Shown one piece after another: positions 35,450 to 45,824 of a stretch of 64,000 nt of DNA. This DNA is from Xylophilus sp. GW821-FHT01B05 (GTDB taxonomy: Bacteria > Pseudomonadota > Gammaproteobacteria > Burkholderiales > Burkholderiaceae_C). The translations under genes and the position numbers were made by a program. The first letter of the stretch is position 1, and every line of letters begins with the position of its first letter. The stretch lies in contig CP152408.1 of assembly GCA_038961845.1 (NCBI GenBank), forward strand, positions 3,286,001-3,350,000. Direction: 5' to 3'. The notes under the pieces were generated by a model. The model saw only the letters and a program-made list of their open reading frames with translations. It was not told the DNA's origin and made no database searches.

Positions 35450-35795
35450 AACTGTCGATGCCTTCCTGAATTAATCAATATGGAGCCTACCCACAAGCAC
35501 TGTACCGAAGAATCGCAGCGCCCCCTGCTCAGGGGAAACACCGACGATTCACACGCGGTCAGGTCATGTTTCATTTCTATACTGAATCGGCACGGGTCCG
35601 ACAGGCCCGGCCCCATTCGAAGCTGTCATCAAGGGTTGGCAAAAGCCATGTACTGCGTCCGTTCGCCCCTGCGCCACCGCACCCCATGACACACCACCAC
35701 GCCCACTGCACGCCATTCCCGCACCGCCCGTCGTGCGCCGGCCCGGACTCGCTGCCGCTTGGCGGAAGCAACTTTTCACTGGAAGGCTAGATACC
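35450..35795. other. Intergenic region between phaB and the chemoreceptor gene
   Basis: 346 bases with no convincing gene. TATACT at 35578-35583 could be a -10 box for the rightward gene, but the -35 position is poor. The divergent phaB promoter must also lie here; I cannot place it. Confidence 0.5.
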
Positions 35796-37415
35796 GTGTC
35801 GCTCGCAAACATGTCCATCCGCACACGCCTGGCGCTGAGCTTTGGCGCCGTGCTCCTGTTGCTGCTCGCCTTGCTGGCCGTGGCCACCCTGCGGCTTGGC
35901 AGCCTTGGCGCCATGGGGCGCGAGATCGGCCACGACGACTGGGCCAAGGCCGAGGCGGCCGCAGTGATCGGCAGCTCGGTGCAATCCAGCGCGCGCCGGA
36001 CGGTCGAGCTGCTGCTCGCGCCGGACCCCGCCCATGCCACCGAAACCGCCCGCCGCGCCGCTGCGGACGGGCAGGCCCTGGACGCCGCCGTGCAATCACT
36101 GGAGCGCCTGGCCAGCGCCCCGGGCGAGCAAGCCCTGGTCACAGCCATCCGCAGCGCTCGCAGCACCTACGTGGCAGCGCTCGGCAAGGCCACCCAGCTG
36201 CTGCAACAAAACGAGCGCGAGCAGGCCGCAGCCGTCTGGACGGGTGAAACCCTGCCCGCACTGGAAACCCTGGAGGCCAGGGTTTCCGCCTTGGTGACGC
36301 AAGAGAAGCGCCGCGTGGAAGCCCTGGGCGTGCAGGCCGAAAGCGAGGTGTCCTCGGCGCGCTGGCTGATGCTGAGCCTGGGCCTGGTCGCCTTGCTGGT
36401 CGGTGGGTTCTCGGCCCTGGGCCTGATGCGCAGCATTGCCCAACCGTTGGACGAAGCCCTGCTGATCGCAGAAACCGTGGCCTCTGGCGACCTGAGCCAG
36501 GAGTTCAGCACCGAGCGCGGCGGTGACTTCGGCCGCCTGCTCGGCGCGCTGGGCACGATGGAAGACACCCTGACCGATCTAGTGACCCGCATCAAGGACT
36601 CGACCGACCAGATCGCCGTGGCCTCGGGCCAGATCGATGCCGGCAACCGCGATCTGTCGCGCCGCACCGAGGACCAGGCCTCATCCCTGGAGCAGACCGC
36701 CGCCAGCATGGAGCAACTGACCGCCACCGTGCGCCAGAACGCCGAGCGTGCGCGCTCTGCCAGCAACCTGGCCACTGGTGCATCGGGCATTGCTGAACGC
36801 GGCGGCGCGGTGGTCGGCGAGGTGGTGCACACCATGGGCGCGATCAGCACCAGCTCGCGCAAGATCGTGGACATCATCCAGGTGATCGAGGGCATTGCCT
36901 TCCAGACCAACATCCTGGCGCTCAACGCCGCAGTGGAAGCGGCGCGCGCCGGCGAGCAGGGCCGCGGCTTTGCCGTGGTGGCCAGCGAAGTGCGCAGCCT
37001 GGCCCAGCGCAGCGCCGTGGCGGCCAAAGAGATCAAGGGGTTGATCGATGACTCCGTGCACCAGGTCGAAAGCGGCGCGCGGCTGGTTGGCCAGGCCGGC
37101 AACACCATGACCGAAATCGTCGGGGCCGTACGGCAGGTCGGCACCATCCTGGCCGAGATATCGGCCGCACTGAACGAGCAAAGCACCGGCATCGAGCACG
37201 TGAACCAGGCCGTGACCCACATGGACTCAGTCACCCAGCAGAACGCCGCCCTGGTCGAAGAGGCCGCAGCGGCCGCCACGGCGCTGTCCCAACAGGCCGG
37301 CCGCTTGCAGCAGGTGGTGGGTGAATTCAAGCTGGAGGCAGACGACGAACCCGCCCGCCCGTCCCTGGCCGCGGCAACCCTCCCCATGCGGGCGCTGACC
37401 ACCAGCCTGGCCTGA
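35796..37415 (+). CDS. Methyl-accepting chemotaxis protein
   Basis: 539 residues from the GTG at 35796, chosen because GGAAGG lies 9 bases upstream; the ATG at 35811 has no such site. Two membrane helices (about 12-35 and 190-212) enclose a four-helix periplasmic sensor, followed by HAMP (about 212-265) and the signalling domain with the conserved tip [21 protein letters not shown]. It transmits ligand signals to CheA/CheW. It has no C-terminal CheR-binding pentapeptide. The ligand is unknown; the location between PHA genes may be incidental. Confidence 0.9.
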   Translation: MSLANMSIRTRLALSFGAVLLLLLALLAVATLRLGSLGAMGREIGHDDWAKAEAAAVIGSSVQSSARRTVELLLAPDPAHATETARRAAADGQALDAAVQSLERLASAPGEQALVTAIRSARSTYVAALGKATQLLQQNEREQAAAVWTGETLPALETLEARVSALVTQEKRRVEALGVQAESEVSSARWLMLSLGLVALLVGGFSALGLMRSIAQPLDEALLIAETVASGDLSQEFSTERGGDFGRLLGALGTMEDTLTDLVTRIKDSTDQIAVASGQIDAGNRDLSRRTEDQASSLEQTAASMEQLTATVRQNAERARSASNLATGASGIAERGGAVVGEVVHTMGAISTSSRKIVDIIQVIEGIAFQTNILALNAAVEAARAGEQGRGFAVVASEVRSLAQRSAVAAKEIKGLIDDSVHQVESGARLVGQAGNTMTEIVGAVRQVGTILAEISAALNEQSTGIEHVNQAVTHMDSVTQQNAALVEEAAAAATALSQQAGRLQQVVGEFKLEADDEPARPSLAAATLPMRALTTSLA

Positions 37416-37426
37416 CCCTTCAAGGA

Positions 37427-37476
37427 TTGCGCCCAAAGTCGCTTTCGCCATATAGTTGCACCATACAACAGTATGG
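37427..37476 (+). promoter_or_regulatory. Promoter with overlapping inverted repeat before the SDR gene
   Basis: TTGCGC (37427-37432), an 18-base spacer and TATAGT (37451-37456) form a candidate promoter. An inverted repeat CCATAC-AACA-GTATGG (37461-37476) overlaps the predicted start, as a repressor operator would. The regulator is not identified. Confidence 0.45.
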
Positions 37477-37485
37477 GCGACTGAC

Positions 37486-38283
37486 ATGGCTGCATCAAAC
37501 CAAACGCAAGAAGTCTTGACCACGGGCCGTGGCCGCATGGCCGGCCGTGTGGGCCTGGTGACAGGCGGCGGCAGCGGCATTGGCCGCGCCACCGCACTGC
37601 TGATGGCGCGCGAAGGCGCCGCAGCCGTGGTGGTGGCCGGACGGCGCCAGCAGGAAGGTGAAGCGGTGGCGGCCGAATGCCGTGCAGCGGGCGTGCAAGC
37701 CTTGTTCGTGCAGACGGACGTCACGCAAGAAGACCAGGTGGCGCAATTGGTGCAGACGACCGTGGCGCGCTTTGGGCGGCTGGACGTGGCTTTCAACAAC
37801 GCCGGCTACCAGGAGCGGCGTGCCCCGCTCGATCAGCAGGACAGCAGCGTGTACGACACGGTGTTCAACGCCAATATGCGCTCGATCTTCCTGTGCCTGA
37901 AATACCAGGTGCCGGTGATGGCCGCGCAGGGCGATGGCCGCATCGTCATCAATGCATCCGTCAGCGGCCTGCGCAACCCCAATCCGGGCCTGTCGCTGTA
38001 CTCGGCCTCCAAGGCCGCCGTCATTTCTTTGGTGCGCTCGGCCGCGATGGAATGCGCGCCGCGTGGCGTGCGCATCAACGCAGTGGCACCGGGGCGCGTG
38101 GTGACCGACATGATGCTGGCCTCCGGCATCGCGGACATGTCGGCCGTGGCCGCCGGCCTGCCGCTGCGGCGCATGGGGCAGCCAGAGGAAGTTGCCGAAG
38201 CCGTGCTCTGGCTCAGCTCGGACGAGGCCTCTTATGTCGTCGGCCATGTGCTGGCGACGGACGGTGGCTTTACCGCGTCCTGA
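37486..38283 (+). CDS. Short-chain dehydrogenase/reductase
   Basis: 265 residues from the ATG at 37486. Motifs: TGGGSGIG, FNNAGY, ASVSG and YSASK. Strand beta-2 ends in AGRR, favouring NADPH. It resembles glucose/ribitol dehydrogenase-type or general SDRs found near PHA genes, but substrate cannot be read. It is convergent with phaA, and the two share a strong bidirectional terminator. Confidence 0.88.
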   Translation: MAASNQTQEVLTTGRGRMAGRVGLVTGGGSGIGRATALLMAREGAAAVVVAGRRQQEGEAVAAECRAAGVQALFVQTDVTQEDQVAQLVQTTVARFGRLDVAFNNAGYQERRAPLDQQDSSVYDTVFNANMRSIFLCLKYQVPVMAAQGDGRIVINASVSGLRNPNPGLSLYSASKAAVISLVRSAAMECAPRGVRINAVAPGRVVTDMMLASGIADMSAVAAGLPLRRMGQPEEVAEAVLWLSSDEASYVVGHVLATDGGFTAS

Positions 38284-38289
38284 GAAAGA

Positions 38290-38318
38290 AAAAACGCCGC
38301 GGATCACGCGGCGTTTTT
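38290..38318. terminator. Bidirectional terminator between the SDR gene and phaA
   Basis: Perfect 12-bp stem AAAAACGCCGCG / CGCGGCGTTTTT with loop GATCA. T-runs follow on both strands, so it should stop rightward SDR transcription and leftward phaCA transcription. Confidence 0.93.
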
Positions 38319-38337
38319 AAAGGGCGCAGAGCGCGGC

Positions 38338-39516
<1,179 letters not shown>

Positions 39517-39559
39517 GGATGCTCCTTGCTGACTCTCTGAGGGAAATGACGGGAAAAAT

Positions 39560-41251
39560 TCAGGCCTTCTGCCGCACGTAGCGGCCGGGCGCGGCCTCGA
39601 TCACCGGGTAGTCCTTGCTGCCATAGCCCTTGGGCGCGGCGACCATGCGGCCGGCCTGACCGCTCAGCCAGTCGGACCAGTCGCCCCACCAACTGCCCGG
39701 GCGCTCTTCGGCCTTGGCCTGCCATTCGGCCAGCGACGGCGGCAGCGCGCCATCCTCGCGCACCCAGTGGCTGCGCTTGTTCTTGGCTGGCGGGTTGATG
39801 ACGCCGGCGATGTGGCCCGAGGCGCCCATGACGAAGCGGCACGGCCCCGGCAGCACCTGGGTCGAGGCATAGGCGCCGCCGCCCTGGCTGCCGACCGGCA
39901 CGATGTGGTCCTCGCGCGAGCCGTACACATAGACCGGCAGATCCAGCGTGCGCAAATCCACCGGCACGCCGCAGACCGTGGCTGCACCGGGCTTGACCAG
40001 GCGGTTTTCCAGGTAGGTATTGCGCAGATACCAGGCGTAGAACGGGCCCGGCAAATTGGTGGCGTCGCTGTTCCAGTACAGCAGGTCGAAGGGCGCGGGG
40101 GTTTCGCCCTTCAGGTAGTTGCCAACCACGTAGTTCCAGACCAGCTCGTTGGGCCGCAAGAAGCTGAAGGTGGACGCCAGCTCTTGCCCGGCCAGCAAGC
40201 CGCGCTGGCCCATTTGCAGCTCGCGCAGGCGCACAAAGGACTCGTCGATGAACAGGTCCAGCACGCCGGTGTTGCTGAAGTCGAGGAAGGTGGTGAGGAA
40301 GGTGGCCGAGGCCACAGGTTTCTCGCCACGCCCGGCCAGCACCGCCAGCGCGGTGCCCAGCATGGTGCCGCCGACGCAGAAGCCCAGGGTGTTGATCTTG
40401 GGCACCTTGGTGATGTCGCGCACCGTCTCGATGGCGCGGATGACGGCGTCTTCGATGTAGTCGTCCCAGGTGGCCTCGGCCAACGATTCGTCGGGGTTGC
40501 GCCAGCTGACGACAAAAGTGCGGTGGCCCTGCTCCACCGCGTAGCGGATCAGCGAGTTGCCCGGTTGCAGGTCCAGGATGTAGTACTTGTTGATGCAGGG
40601 CGGCACCAGCAGCAGCGGCCGCGCATGCACCTTGGCTGTGAGCGGCTTGTATTCGATCAGCTGGAACAGCGCGTTCTCGAACACCACCGCGCCCTCGGTG
40701 GTGGCGACATTGCGGCCAACCTCGAACACGCGCTCGTCGGTCTGGCTGACATGGCCCTGGTGCAGGTCTTGCGCCAGGTTGTGCAGGCCTTGCGCCAGGC
40801 TTTGGCCCTGGGTCTCCAGGGCTTTTTGCTGCGCCTCGGCATTGAAGGCGATGAAGTTGCTGGGCGCGGCCGCAGCGGCCCATTGCTCCACCGCGAAGCG
40901 GATGCGCGCACGGGTTTTGTCGTCGGCCTGCACGGCGTCGGCCAGGCCGGCCAGCACCTTGCTGTTCAACAGGTGCGCATTGGCGGCAAAGCTGCCGACC
41001 GGGCTGCGGGCCCAGGCCTCGCCGGCAAAGCGGCGGTCGGTCAGCGCCTCTGGCCCGGCAGCACCAGACCAGAGGGCCGCCATGCCCTGCAGGTAATCCT
41101 GCTGCAGCGCCTGCACCTTGGCGGTGTCAAGCTGAGGGACGGGACCCGGCGCGGTGGCCGGGAGGGCGGATTGCCAGAGCTGCTGCCATTGCTTGGCAAA
41201 GTCTTGCGCGAAGCTGCCTCCGGGGACGGATGCGGCTGGTCCAGAATCCAT
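39560..41251 (-). CDS. phaC: Class I poly(R)-hydroxyalkanoate synthase
   Basis: 563 residues, typical of class I. The lipase-like box is GFCVGGTML with the catalytic Cys near residue 294; the Asp and His follow in VYGSREDHIVPVGS and GASGHIAGVINPP. It polymerises hydroxyacyl-CoA into cytoplasmic granules. It is the first gene of the leftward phaCA unit. The N-terminal 100 residues are variable, as usual for the family. Confidence 0.94.
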   Translation of the reverse strand: MDSGPAASVPGGSFAQDFAKQWQQLWQSALPATAPGPVPQLDTAKVQALQQDYLQGMAALWSGAAGPEALTDRRFAGEAWARSPVGSFAANAHLLNSKVLAGLADAVQADDKTRARIRFAVEQWAAAAAPSNFIAFNAEAQQKALETQGQSLAQGLHNLAQDLHQGHVSQTDERVFEVGRNVATTEGAVVFENALFQLIEYKPLTAKVHARPLLLVPPCINKYYILDLQPGNSLIRYAVEQGHRTFVVSWRNPDESLAEATWDDYIEDAVIRAIETVRDITKVPKINTLGFCVGGTMLGTALAVLAGRGEKPVASATFLTTFLDFSNTGVLDLFIDESFVRLRELQMGQRGLLAGQELASTFSFLRPNELVWNYVVGNYLKGETPAPFDLLYWNSDATNLPGPFYAWYLRNTYLENRLVKPGAATVCGVPVDLRTLDLPVYVYGSREDHIVPVGSQGGGAYASTQVLPGPCRFVMGASGHIAGVINPPAKNKRSHWVREDGALPPSLAEWQAKAEERPGSWWGDWSDWLSGQAGRMVAAPKGYGSKDYPVIEAAPGRYVRQKA

Positions 41252-41310
41252 GCTGTCTCCTCAATTCCTTGGCCGAACATGGCGGGCTCTCAAACCCGCC
41301 AAGGCATTGT

Positions 41311-41616
41311 ATGTACCTCGTCGTAATCGCCTGGCTCTACGTGGTCACCATGATGGCCGTGGCTGAAGCCACCAACACCACCGGCACAGTGCTGGGCGCC
41401 TTCATCACCTTCGTGCTGTATGGGCTGCTGCCGATGGCCATCGTGGTCTACCTGATGGGCACGCCAGCACGGCGCCGCGCCATCAAGAAGCGCGAGGCCA
41501 AAGAAGCCGAAGAAGCCGCCGCACAGCGCGCAGCCTCAGACGCGCCAGATGCTGGCGGCCATGCGCCCGCTGCTGCCGAGCACGCCCGCGTCGCGCCGGT
41601 GCGAGAAGAACCGTGA
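41311..41616 (+). CDS. Small membrane protein with charged tail
   Basis: 101 residues: two membrane helices (about 2-20 and 28-52) followed by a Lys/Glu/Ala-rich cytoplasmic tail. GCCAAGG lies before the ATG at 41311. The last 81 bases overlap, on the opposite strand, the end of pgeF. I do not recognise a function. The hydrophobic-then-charged layout and position are the only hints. Confidence 0.65.
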   Translation: MYLVVIAWLYVVTMMAVAEATNTTGTVLGAFITFVLYGLLPMAIVVYLMGTPARRRAIKKREAKEAEEAAAQRAASDAPDAGGHAPAAAEHARVAPVREEP

Positions 41617-42321
41617 CGGGTTGGCCACGGTGCACCAGGCGGCGCTGCCGTCGTTGCCATGCACCGATGACACACCGGCCGCCAATAGCCGGCGCCGCGC
41701 CAAACCGGGTAGATCGGCCCACCATTTGCCGGGCGCGGCCGCCGGCCTGAAGCACGCAGAGGCACCCGCGTCCTGCGCCAGGAACGCCACGCGCACCTCG
41801 TCGCCCACCTCGAATGCGTCCGGGCCTATGCAAGGGCCCAGCCATGCTACCAATTCAATAGCTGTTAGCCCAGTCAGGATAAGGGATTGAACCCTAAATC
41901 GTTCACAAAGTGCTTCCAGCACACCGCCCGCCAGTCCGCGCCAGCCCGCATGCGCGGCGCCCACGGCGCGGCCGGTGCAGTCGGTCAGCAGCACCGGCAG
42001 GCAGTCGGCCACCATGATGGTGCAGGCGCGGCCGGGCACGGTGGCCACGCAGGCGTCTGCCGGCGTGCCTTGCGGCAGCGCCGGGTCGTCCAGGCTCACC
42101 ACGCCAGTGCCATGCACCTGCTGCAAAAAGACGGGTTGCGCCGCCGTGGCATCGGCCAGCCGCGCCCGGTTGGCCTGTACGGCGGCGGGCGCATCGCCGA
42201 CGTGATCGCCCAGGTTCAGCGACGCCCATGGGCCACCAGAGACACCGCCCGCGCGCGTGGTGCACAGCGCCCGCACGCCTGCTGGCGCGGGCCAGTCGGG
42301 GACGATCCAGTCGGGGTGCAT
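41536..42321 (-). CDS. pgeF: PgeF/YfiH laccase-domain protein (peptidoglycan editing / purine nucleoside phosphorylase type)
   Basis: 261 residues. Marks of the family are the N-terminal ALCTTRAGGVSGGPWASLN, QVHGTGVV with His, VADCLPVLL (Cys) and AAHAGWRGLAGG (His), and SVHGNDGSAAWCTV near the end. The members cleave purine nucleosides or remove wrongly incorporated residues from peptidoglycan precursors. An interspersed repeat contributes about 17 in-frame codons before VAWLGPCIGPDAF. The start overlaps the stop of the GST gene by one base (TGATG). Confidence 0.9.
   Translation of the reverse strand: MHPDWIVPDWPAPAGVRALCTTRAGGVSGGPWASLNLGDHVGDAPAAVQANRARLADATAAQPVFLQQVHGTGVVSLDDPALPQGTPADACVATVPGRACTIMVADCLPVLLTDCTGRAVGAAHAGWRGLAGGVLEALCERFRVQSLILTGLTAIELVAWLGPCIGPDAFEVGDEVRVAFLAQDAGASACFRPAAAPGKWWADLPGLARRRLLAAGVSSVHGNDGSAAWCTVANPSRFFSHRRDAGVLGSSGRMAASIWRV
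41852..41902 (+). repeat. Dispersed Comamonadaceae-type repeat inside pgeF, copy D
   Basis: ATAGCTGTTAGCCCAGTCAG, then GATAAGGGATTGAACCCTAA. It matches copy E in lpxK base for base over most of its length (ATAGCT-NNNAGCCCAGTC-NNGA-AAGGGATT). Read on the coding strand it keeps the frame and codes for RVQSLILTGLTAIELV. Unlike copies A-C it lacks the hairpin. Confidence 0.7.
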
Positions 42322-42971
42322 CAGGCCTCGGCGTCCGGGCAGGCCGACGGCTGGGCGCGCTGGAAGGCGTCGAGCGCCATGCAGCGCTCGTTGATCGCCA
42401 AGGTCAGCGGCAGGCCCGACAGGTCGCAGCCAAAGCGCTGGGCATTGAAGATCTGCGGCACCAGGCAGCAGTCGGCCAGCGTGGGTGTGTCGCCCCAGCA
42501 GAAGGCGCCCAGCCCTGCGGCGGGGCGTGCGGCCAGTTGGCGCTCAAAGGCCTGCAGGCCTTCGCGCACCCAGTGGCGGTACCAGCGGTTCTTGGCGTCT
42601 TCGTCCACCTTTAGCTCGCGCGCCAGGTAGCGCAGCACGCGCAGGTTGTTGATGGGGTGGATCTCACAGGCAATCGACTGCGCCAGCGCGCGCACCTGGG
42701 CGCGGCCGGCGGCGTCGGCCGGCAGCAGCGCGGGGCTGGGGTGGGTCTCGTCCAGGTATTCGATGATGGCCATGGACTGCGACAGCCGCAGGCCGTCGTC
42801 GGTCTCCAGCAGGGGCACCAGGCCGTCGCACGACCTGGCCGCGTACTCGGGCGCCAGGTGCTCGCTGCGGGCGATATGCACCGGCAGGTACTCGTAGTCC
42901 AGCCCCTTCAGCGCCAGCGCAATGCGCACACGGTACGACGCGGAGGAGCGAAAGTAGTTGTAGAGTTTCAT
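42321..42971 (-). CDS. Glutathione S-transferase of the maleylacetoacetate/maleylpyruvate isomerase type
   Basis: 216 residues from the ATG at 42971; the frame upstream lacks a start context. N-terminal MKLYNYFRSSASYRVRIALA carries the Ser-rich glutathione loop of zeta-class enzymes; then LSQSMAIIEYLDE and HPINNLRVLRYL. It isomerises the cis-dienoate formed by ring cleavage using glutathione as cofactor. With the fumarylpyruvate hydrolase-like gene divergent at 43127, maleylpyruvate isomerase (gentisate route) fits best, although maleylacetoacetate isomerase of the homogentisate route is possible. Confidence 0.85.
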   Translation of the reverse strand: MKLYNYFRSSASYRVRIALALKGLDYEYLPVHIARSEHLAPEYAARSCDGLVPLLETDDGLRLSQSMAIIEYLDETHPSPALLPADAAGRAQVRALAQSIACEIHPINNLRVLRYLARELKVDEDAKNRWYRHWVREGLQAFERQLAARPAAGLGAFCWGDTPTLADCCLVPQIFNAQRFGCDLSGLPLTLAINERCMALDAFQRAQPSACPDAEA

Positions 42972-43126
42972 GCGGCCAAGCATAGCGCCGGCCACTCGCC
43001 CCGCCTGCCCCGACACCACCGCGGCGCGCGCGGCAGACGCGGGCCCGCGGGCAATGGCACACTGCCGCACCGGGCGGGCGCACGCCGGCCCGGCCCATTT
43101 CTGTATTCGACTTTGCAGGACCCTTC

Positions 43127-43822
43127 ATGAGCTACGTCTTCACCCCGCCCGCCCCCGTTGCTGTTCCGGTGGCCGGCCGTCCCGAGAAGTTCCCGGTGCA
43201 CCGCATCTACTGCGTTGGCCGCAACTATGAGGACCACGCCAAGGAAATGGGCTTCACCGGCCGCGAGCCGCCCTTCTTCTTCCTGAAGCCCGCCGATGCA
43301 ACCCTGGTGGTGGCCGAGGGCGAGACCGGCACTCTGCCCTACCCCAGCCTGACCCAAAATTTTCACCACGAGATCGAGCTGGTGGTGGCCATTGGCAAGG
43401 GCGGCAAGAACATCGCTGCAGCCGATGCCTTCGAGCACGTGTTTGGCTACGCCGTGGGCCTGGACATGACGCGCCGCGACCTGCAGAACGAGATGAAGAA
43501 GCAGGGCCGCCCCTGGAGCATCGGCAAGGGCTTTGACCACAGCGCACCCATTGGCCCGATCGTGCCCAAGGAGCAGGCCGGCGACGTCGAGAAGGCCGAG
43601 ATCTGGCTGCAGGTCAACGGCACCGACCGCCAGCGCAGCACGGTGGCCAAGCTGATCTGGAACATTGCCGAAACCATCGAGCACCTGTCGGCCGCCTGGG
43701 AGCTGCAGCCCGGCGACCTGATCTACTCCGGCACGCCAGAAGGCGTGGGCGCCGTGGTGGCGGGCGACGTGATCGAAGGCGGCGTGGCCGGCATCGGCAC
43801 GCTGCGCCTGAAGGTCGCCTGA
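43127..43822 (+). CDS. Fumarylacetoacetate hydrolase family, probable fumarylpyruvate hydrolase
   Basis: 231 residues. Metal ligands are in FHHEIELVVAIG (two Glu) and GYAVGLDMTRRD (Asp); other marks are IYCVGRNYEDHAKEMG, PWSIGKGFDHSAPIGPIV and SGTPEGVGAVVAGD. The short single-domain form is that of fumarylpyruvate hydrolases rather than the larger mammalian-type FAH. It cleaves fumarylpyruvate to fumarate and pyruvate in the gentisate pathway. It is divergent from the GST isomerase; the ring-cleaving dioxygenase is not in the window. Confidence 0.85.
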   Translation: MSYVFTPPAPVAVPVAGRPEKFPVHRIYCVGRNYEDHAKEMGFTGREPPFFFLKPADATLVVAEGETGTLPYPSLTQNFHHEIELVVAIGKGGKNIAAADAFEHVFGYAVGLDMTRRDLQNEMKKQGRPWSIGKGFDHSAPIGPIVPKEQAGDVEKAEIWLQVNGTDRQRSTVAKLIWNIAETIEHLSAAWELQPGDLIYSGTPEGVGAVVAGDVIEGGVAGIGTLRLKVA

Positions 43823-43832
43823 CCCGCGCACG

Positions 43833-44381
43833 ATGACCCGGCGCCCCCCGATCCTGCACTGCCGCAACTGCGGCAGCGCCGTTGTCTACCGCCTGCCCGA
43901 CGACGGCGACACCAAGCTGCGCGCCGTTTGCCCGGCCTGCCACACGGTGCACTACGAGAACCCGCTGAACGTGGTGGGCACGGTGCCGCATCTGGGCGAG
44001 CAGGTGTTGCTGTGCAAGCGCAACATCGAGCCGCGCTGGGGCAAGTGGACGCTGCCGGCCGGCTTCATGGAACTGGGCGAAACCACCGCCGAGGGCGCCG
44101 AGCGCGAGACCGACGAAGAGGCCGGCGCGCAGATAGAGATGGAAGACCTGTTCAGCGTGATCAACGTCAAGCACGTGGGGCAGGTGCATTTCTTCTACCG
44201 CGCGCGCCTGCTGTCGGATGTCTTTGCGCCGGGCCACGAAACCATCGAGGCCCGGCTCTTCACCGAGGCAGAAATCCCCTGGGACGAGATCGCCTTCCAC
44301 ACGGTGCGCGACACGCTCCAGCGCTTCTTTGACGACCGCCGGCGCGGGCAGTTTGGGCTGCACCACTTCGACATCGGCTAG
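43833..44381 (+). CDS. Nudix hydrolase with zinc ribbon
   Basis: 182 residues. An N-terminal CRNCGSAV...CPACH zinc ribbon precedes the Nudix domain with the box GFMELGETTAEGAERETDEEAG (Glu residues for Mg2+). It follows the FAH-family gene by 11 bases and may be co-transcribed. The family hydrolyses nucleoside diphosphate-linked substrates such as NADH or ADP-ribose; specificity is not visible. Confidence 0.9.
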   Translation: MTRRPPILHCRNCGSAVVYRLPDDGDTKLRAVCPACHTVHYENPLNVVGTVPHLGEQVLLCKRNIEPRWGKWTLPAGFMELGETTAEGAERETDEEAGAQIEMEDLFSVINVKHVGQVHFFYRARLLSDVFAPGHETIEARLFTEAEIPWDEIAFHTVRDTLQRFFDDRRRGQFGLHHFDIG

Positions 44382-44397
44382 CGGCACCCGCAGGTAA

Positions 44398-44462
44398 ATT
44401 TTGAAGAAAAGTGGCTGAAACGCAGGCTGGGCGCCGGCATATAGCTATATATTTAATAGCAC
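44398..44462 (-). repeat. Dispersed Comamonadaceae-type repeat, copy C
   Basis: Read leftwards: GCTATTAAATATATAGCTAT, GCCGGCGCCCAGCCTGCG and CCACTTTTCTTC, the same order as copies A and B though with a diverged middle. It fills the space between the convergent ends of the Nudix and DUF1501 genes. Confidence 0.65.
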
Positions 44463-44463
44463 C

Positions 44464-45792
44464 CTAGACCAAGCCGATATCCACCGGCTTCACGCCGGGG
44501 AACACCTGGGCCAGGCGTGCATCGTCCAGCCCATAGATGCGACGGAACACGCCACCCAGCACCGCGCGGTATTCGTTCAATACCGGGAAGTCGCGGTTCT
44601 GGTTGAGCGTGCCGGCGTTGACCGCCACCTGCTCGCCCGCCAGCCGGCCGCCGCGCACCGCGCCGCCGGCCGCCCAGTAGGCGGTGCCGTGGCCGTGGTC
44701 GGTGCCGCGCGTGCCGTTCTCGCGGAAGGTACGGCCGAATTCCGACACCACCACCACCACCGTCTTGTTCCAGGCCGGGCCGCTTTCCTCGGCAAAGCCG
44801 GCAATGCCCGCGCCCAGGTTTTGCAGCAGATTGGCCAGTTGGCCTTGCGCGCCGCCCTGGTTCACGTGCGTGTCCCAGCCGCCGACATCGATGAAGCCCA
44901 GGTTGAAGCGGTCGCGCATCAGCCCGGCCATGCGGCGCGCCTCGACCTCGAAGCCCTTGGCGCTTAGTGAGCGGCGGTTGGCGGCTTCCATCTCCTGCAT
45001 GCGCGCGGCCATGCCGGGGTCGGCCATGTCGCCGCCGGCCATGCCTGCGCGCAGCGCCGCATCGCGCTTTTGCATGGCATCGGCCTCTTGCGCCACGGTC
45101 TGGCGCAGCTCGAAGCCTTCTGCAATCACCGACTCAAAGCGCGTGCCCTTGTACATCTCGGCCAAGAGCTGGCTCTGCCGCGCATCAAAGGGCGTGCGGC
45201 CCGTGCCTTTGAGCGACACGTTGGGCACATTGGCCGGCCCGGTCAGCACCGCCGGCAGGCCATCGGTAAAGGCCACCGGCGCCGCGCGCCCGCCCATGGC
45301 GCCCGCCAGTCGGTTCAGGAAGCCGGTGCCACGCAGGCCCGGGGTGGTCGCATGGTCGCCCGGCAAGGGCAGGCCGGCCTCGACGCTGTCCTGGGTCTCG
45401 AAGTGGCTGCGCGAGAGGTCTTCAGTGCCGGCAAAAGGGATGAAGGCAATCTGCCGCTGCTGCCACAGCGGCAGCAGCGCCGGGGCCAGGGCCGGGTGCA
45501 GGCCCCAGCCGCTGGCGCCTTCGCCCTCCAGCGCCACGGCCGCCTGCGGATCTGGCATGCCGCCGGCCGCCGCCGGGCGGCGGATGGCGATGGTGGGGCG
45601 CGAGGCGTAATAGAAATCGCTGCTGGTCGGCACCAGCACATTGGCCGCGTCATAGCCGCCGCGCAAAAAGACCAGCAGAAAGCGCGTGTCGGCCTCGGTG
45701 GCGGGCAGCGCGTAGGCCTGCGAGCTGATCAGGGGGCTGGCCAGCGCCAGACCCGCAAGGCCCAGCAGTTGGAGGTGGTGGCGTCGTTGCAT
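44464..45792 (-). CDS. DUF1501 family protein (secreted)
   Basis: 442 residues. AAGGAG precedes the ATG at 45792; a signal-like N-terminus (MQRRHHLQLLGLAGLALASP) with two Arg suggests Tat or Sec export. Conserved stretches: FLLVFLRGGYDAANVLVP, GWGLHPAL, GFIDVGGWDTHVNQGGA, VVVVSEFGRTFRENGTRGTDHGHGTAYW. The last motif resembles metal-dependent sulfatase/phosphatase-like folds. It almost always accompanies DUF1800, here 33 bases upstream; function is unknown. Confidence 0.85.
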   Translation of the reverse strand: MQRRHHLQLLGLAGLALASPLISSQAYALPATEADTRFLLVFLRGGYDAANVLVPTSSDFYYASRPTIAIRRPAAAGGMPDPQAAVALEGEGASGWGLHPALAPALLPLWQQRQIAFIPFAGTEDLSRSHFETQDSVEAGLPLPGDHATTPGLRGTGFLNRLAGAMGGRAAPVAFTDGLPAVLTGPANVPNVSLKGTGRTPFDARQSQLLAEMYKGTRFESVIAEGFELRQTVAQEADAMQKRDAALRAGMAGGDMADPGMAARMQEMEAANRRSLSAKGFEVEARRMAGLMRDRFNLGFIDVGGWDTHVNQGGAQGQLANLLQNLGAGIAGFAEESGPAWNKTVVVVVSEFGRTFRENGTRGTDHGHGTAYWAAGGAVRGGRLAGEQVAVNAGTLNQNRDFPVLNEYRAVLGGVFRRIYGLDDARLAQVFPGVKPVDIGLV

Positions 45793-45824
45793 CAGGGGCT
45801 CCTTGCGGCGTGCGTGGGAAGTGC

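Noticed and set aside
36167..37597. Leftward open frame of about 470 codons
   Set aside because: Antisense to the chemoreceptor; Ser/Arg/Ala-rich with no domain.
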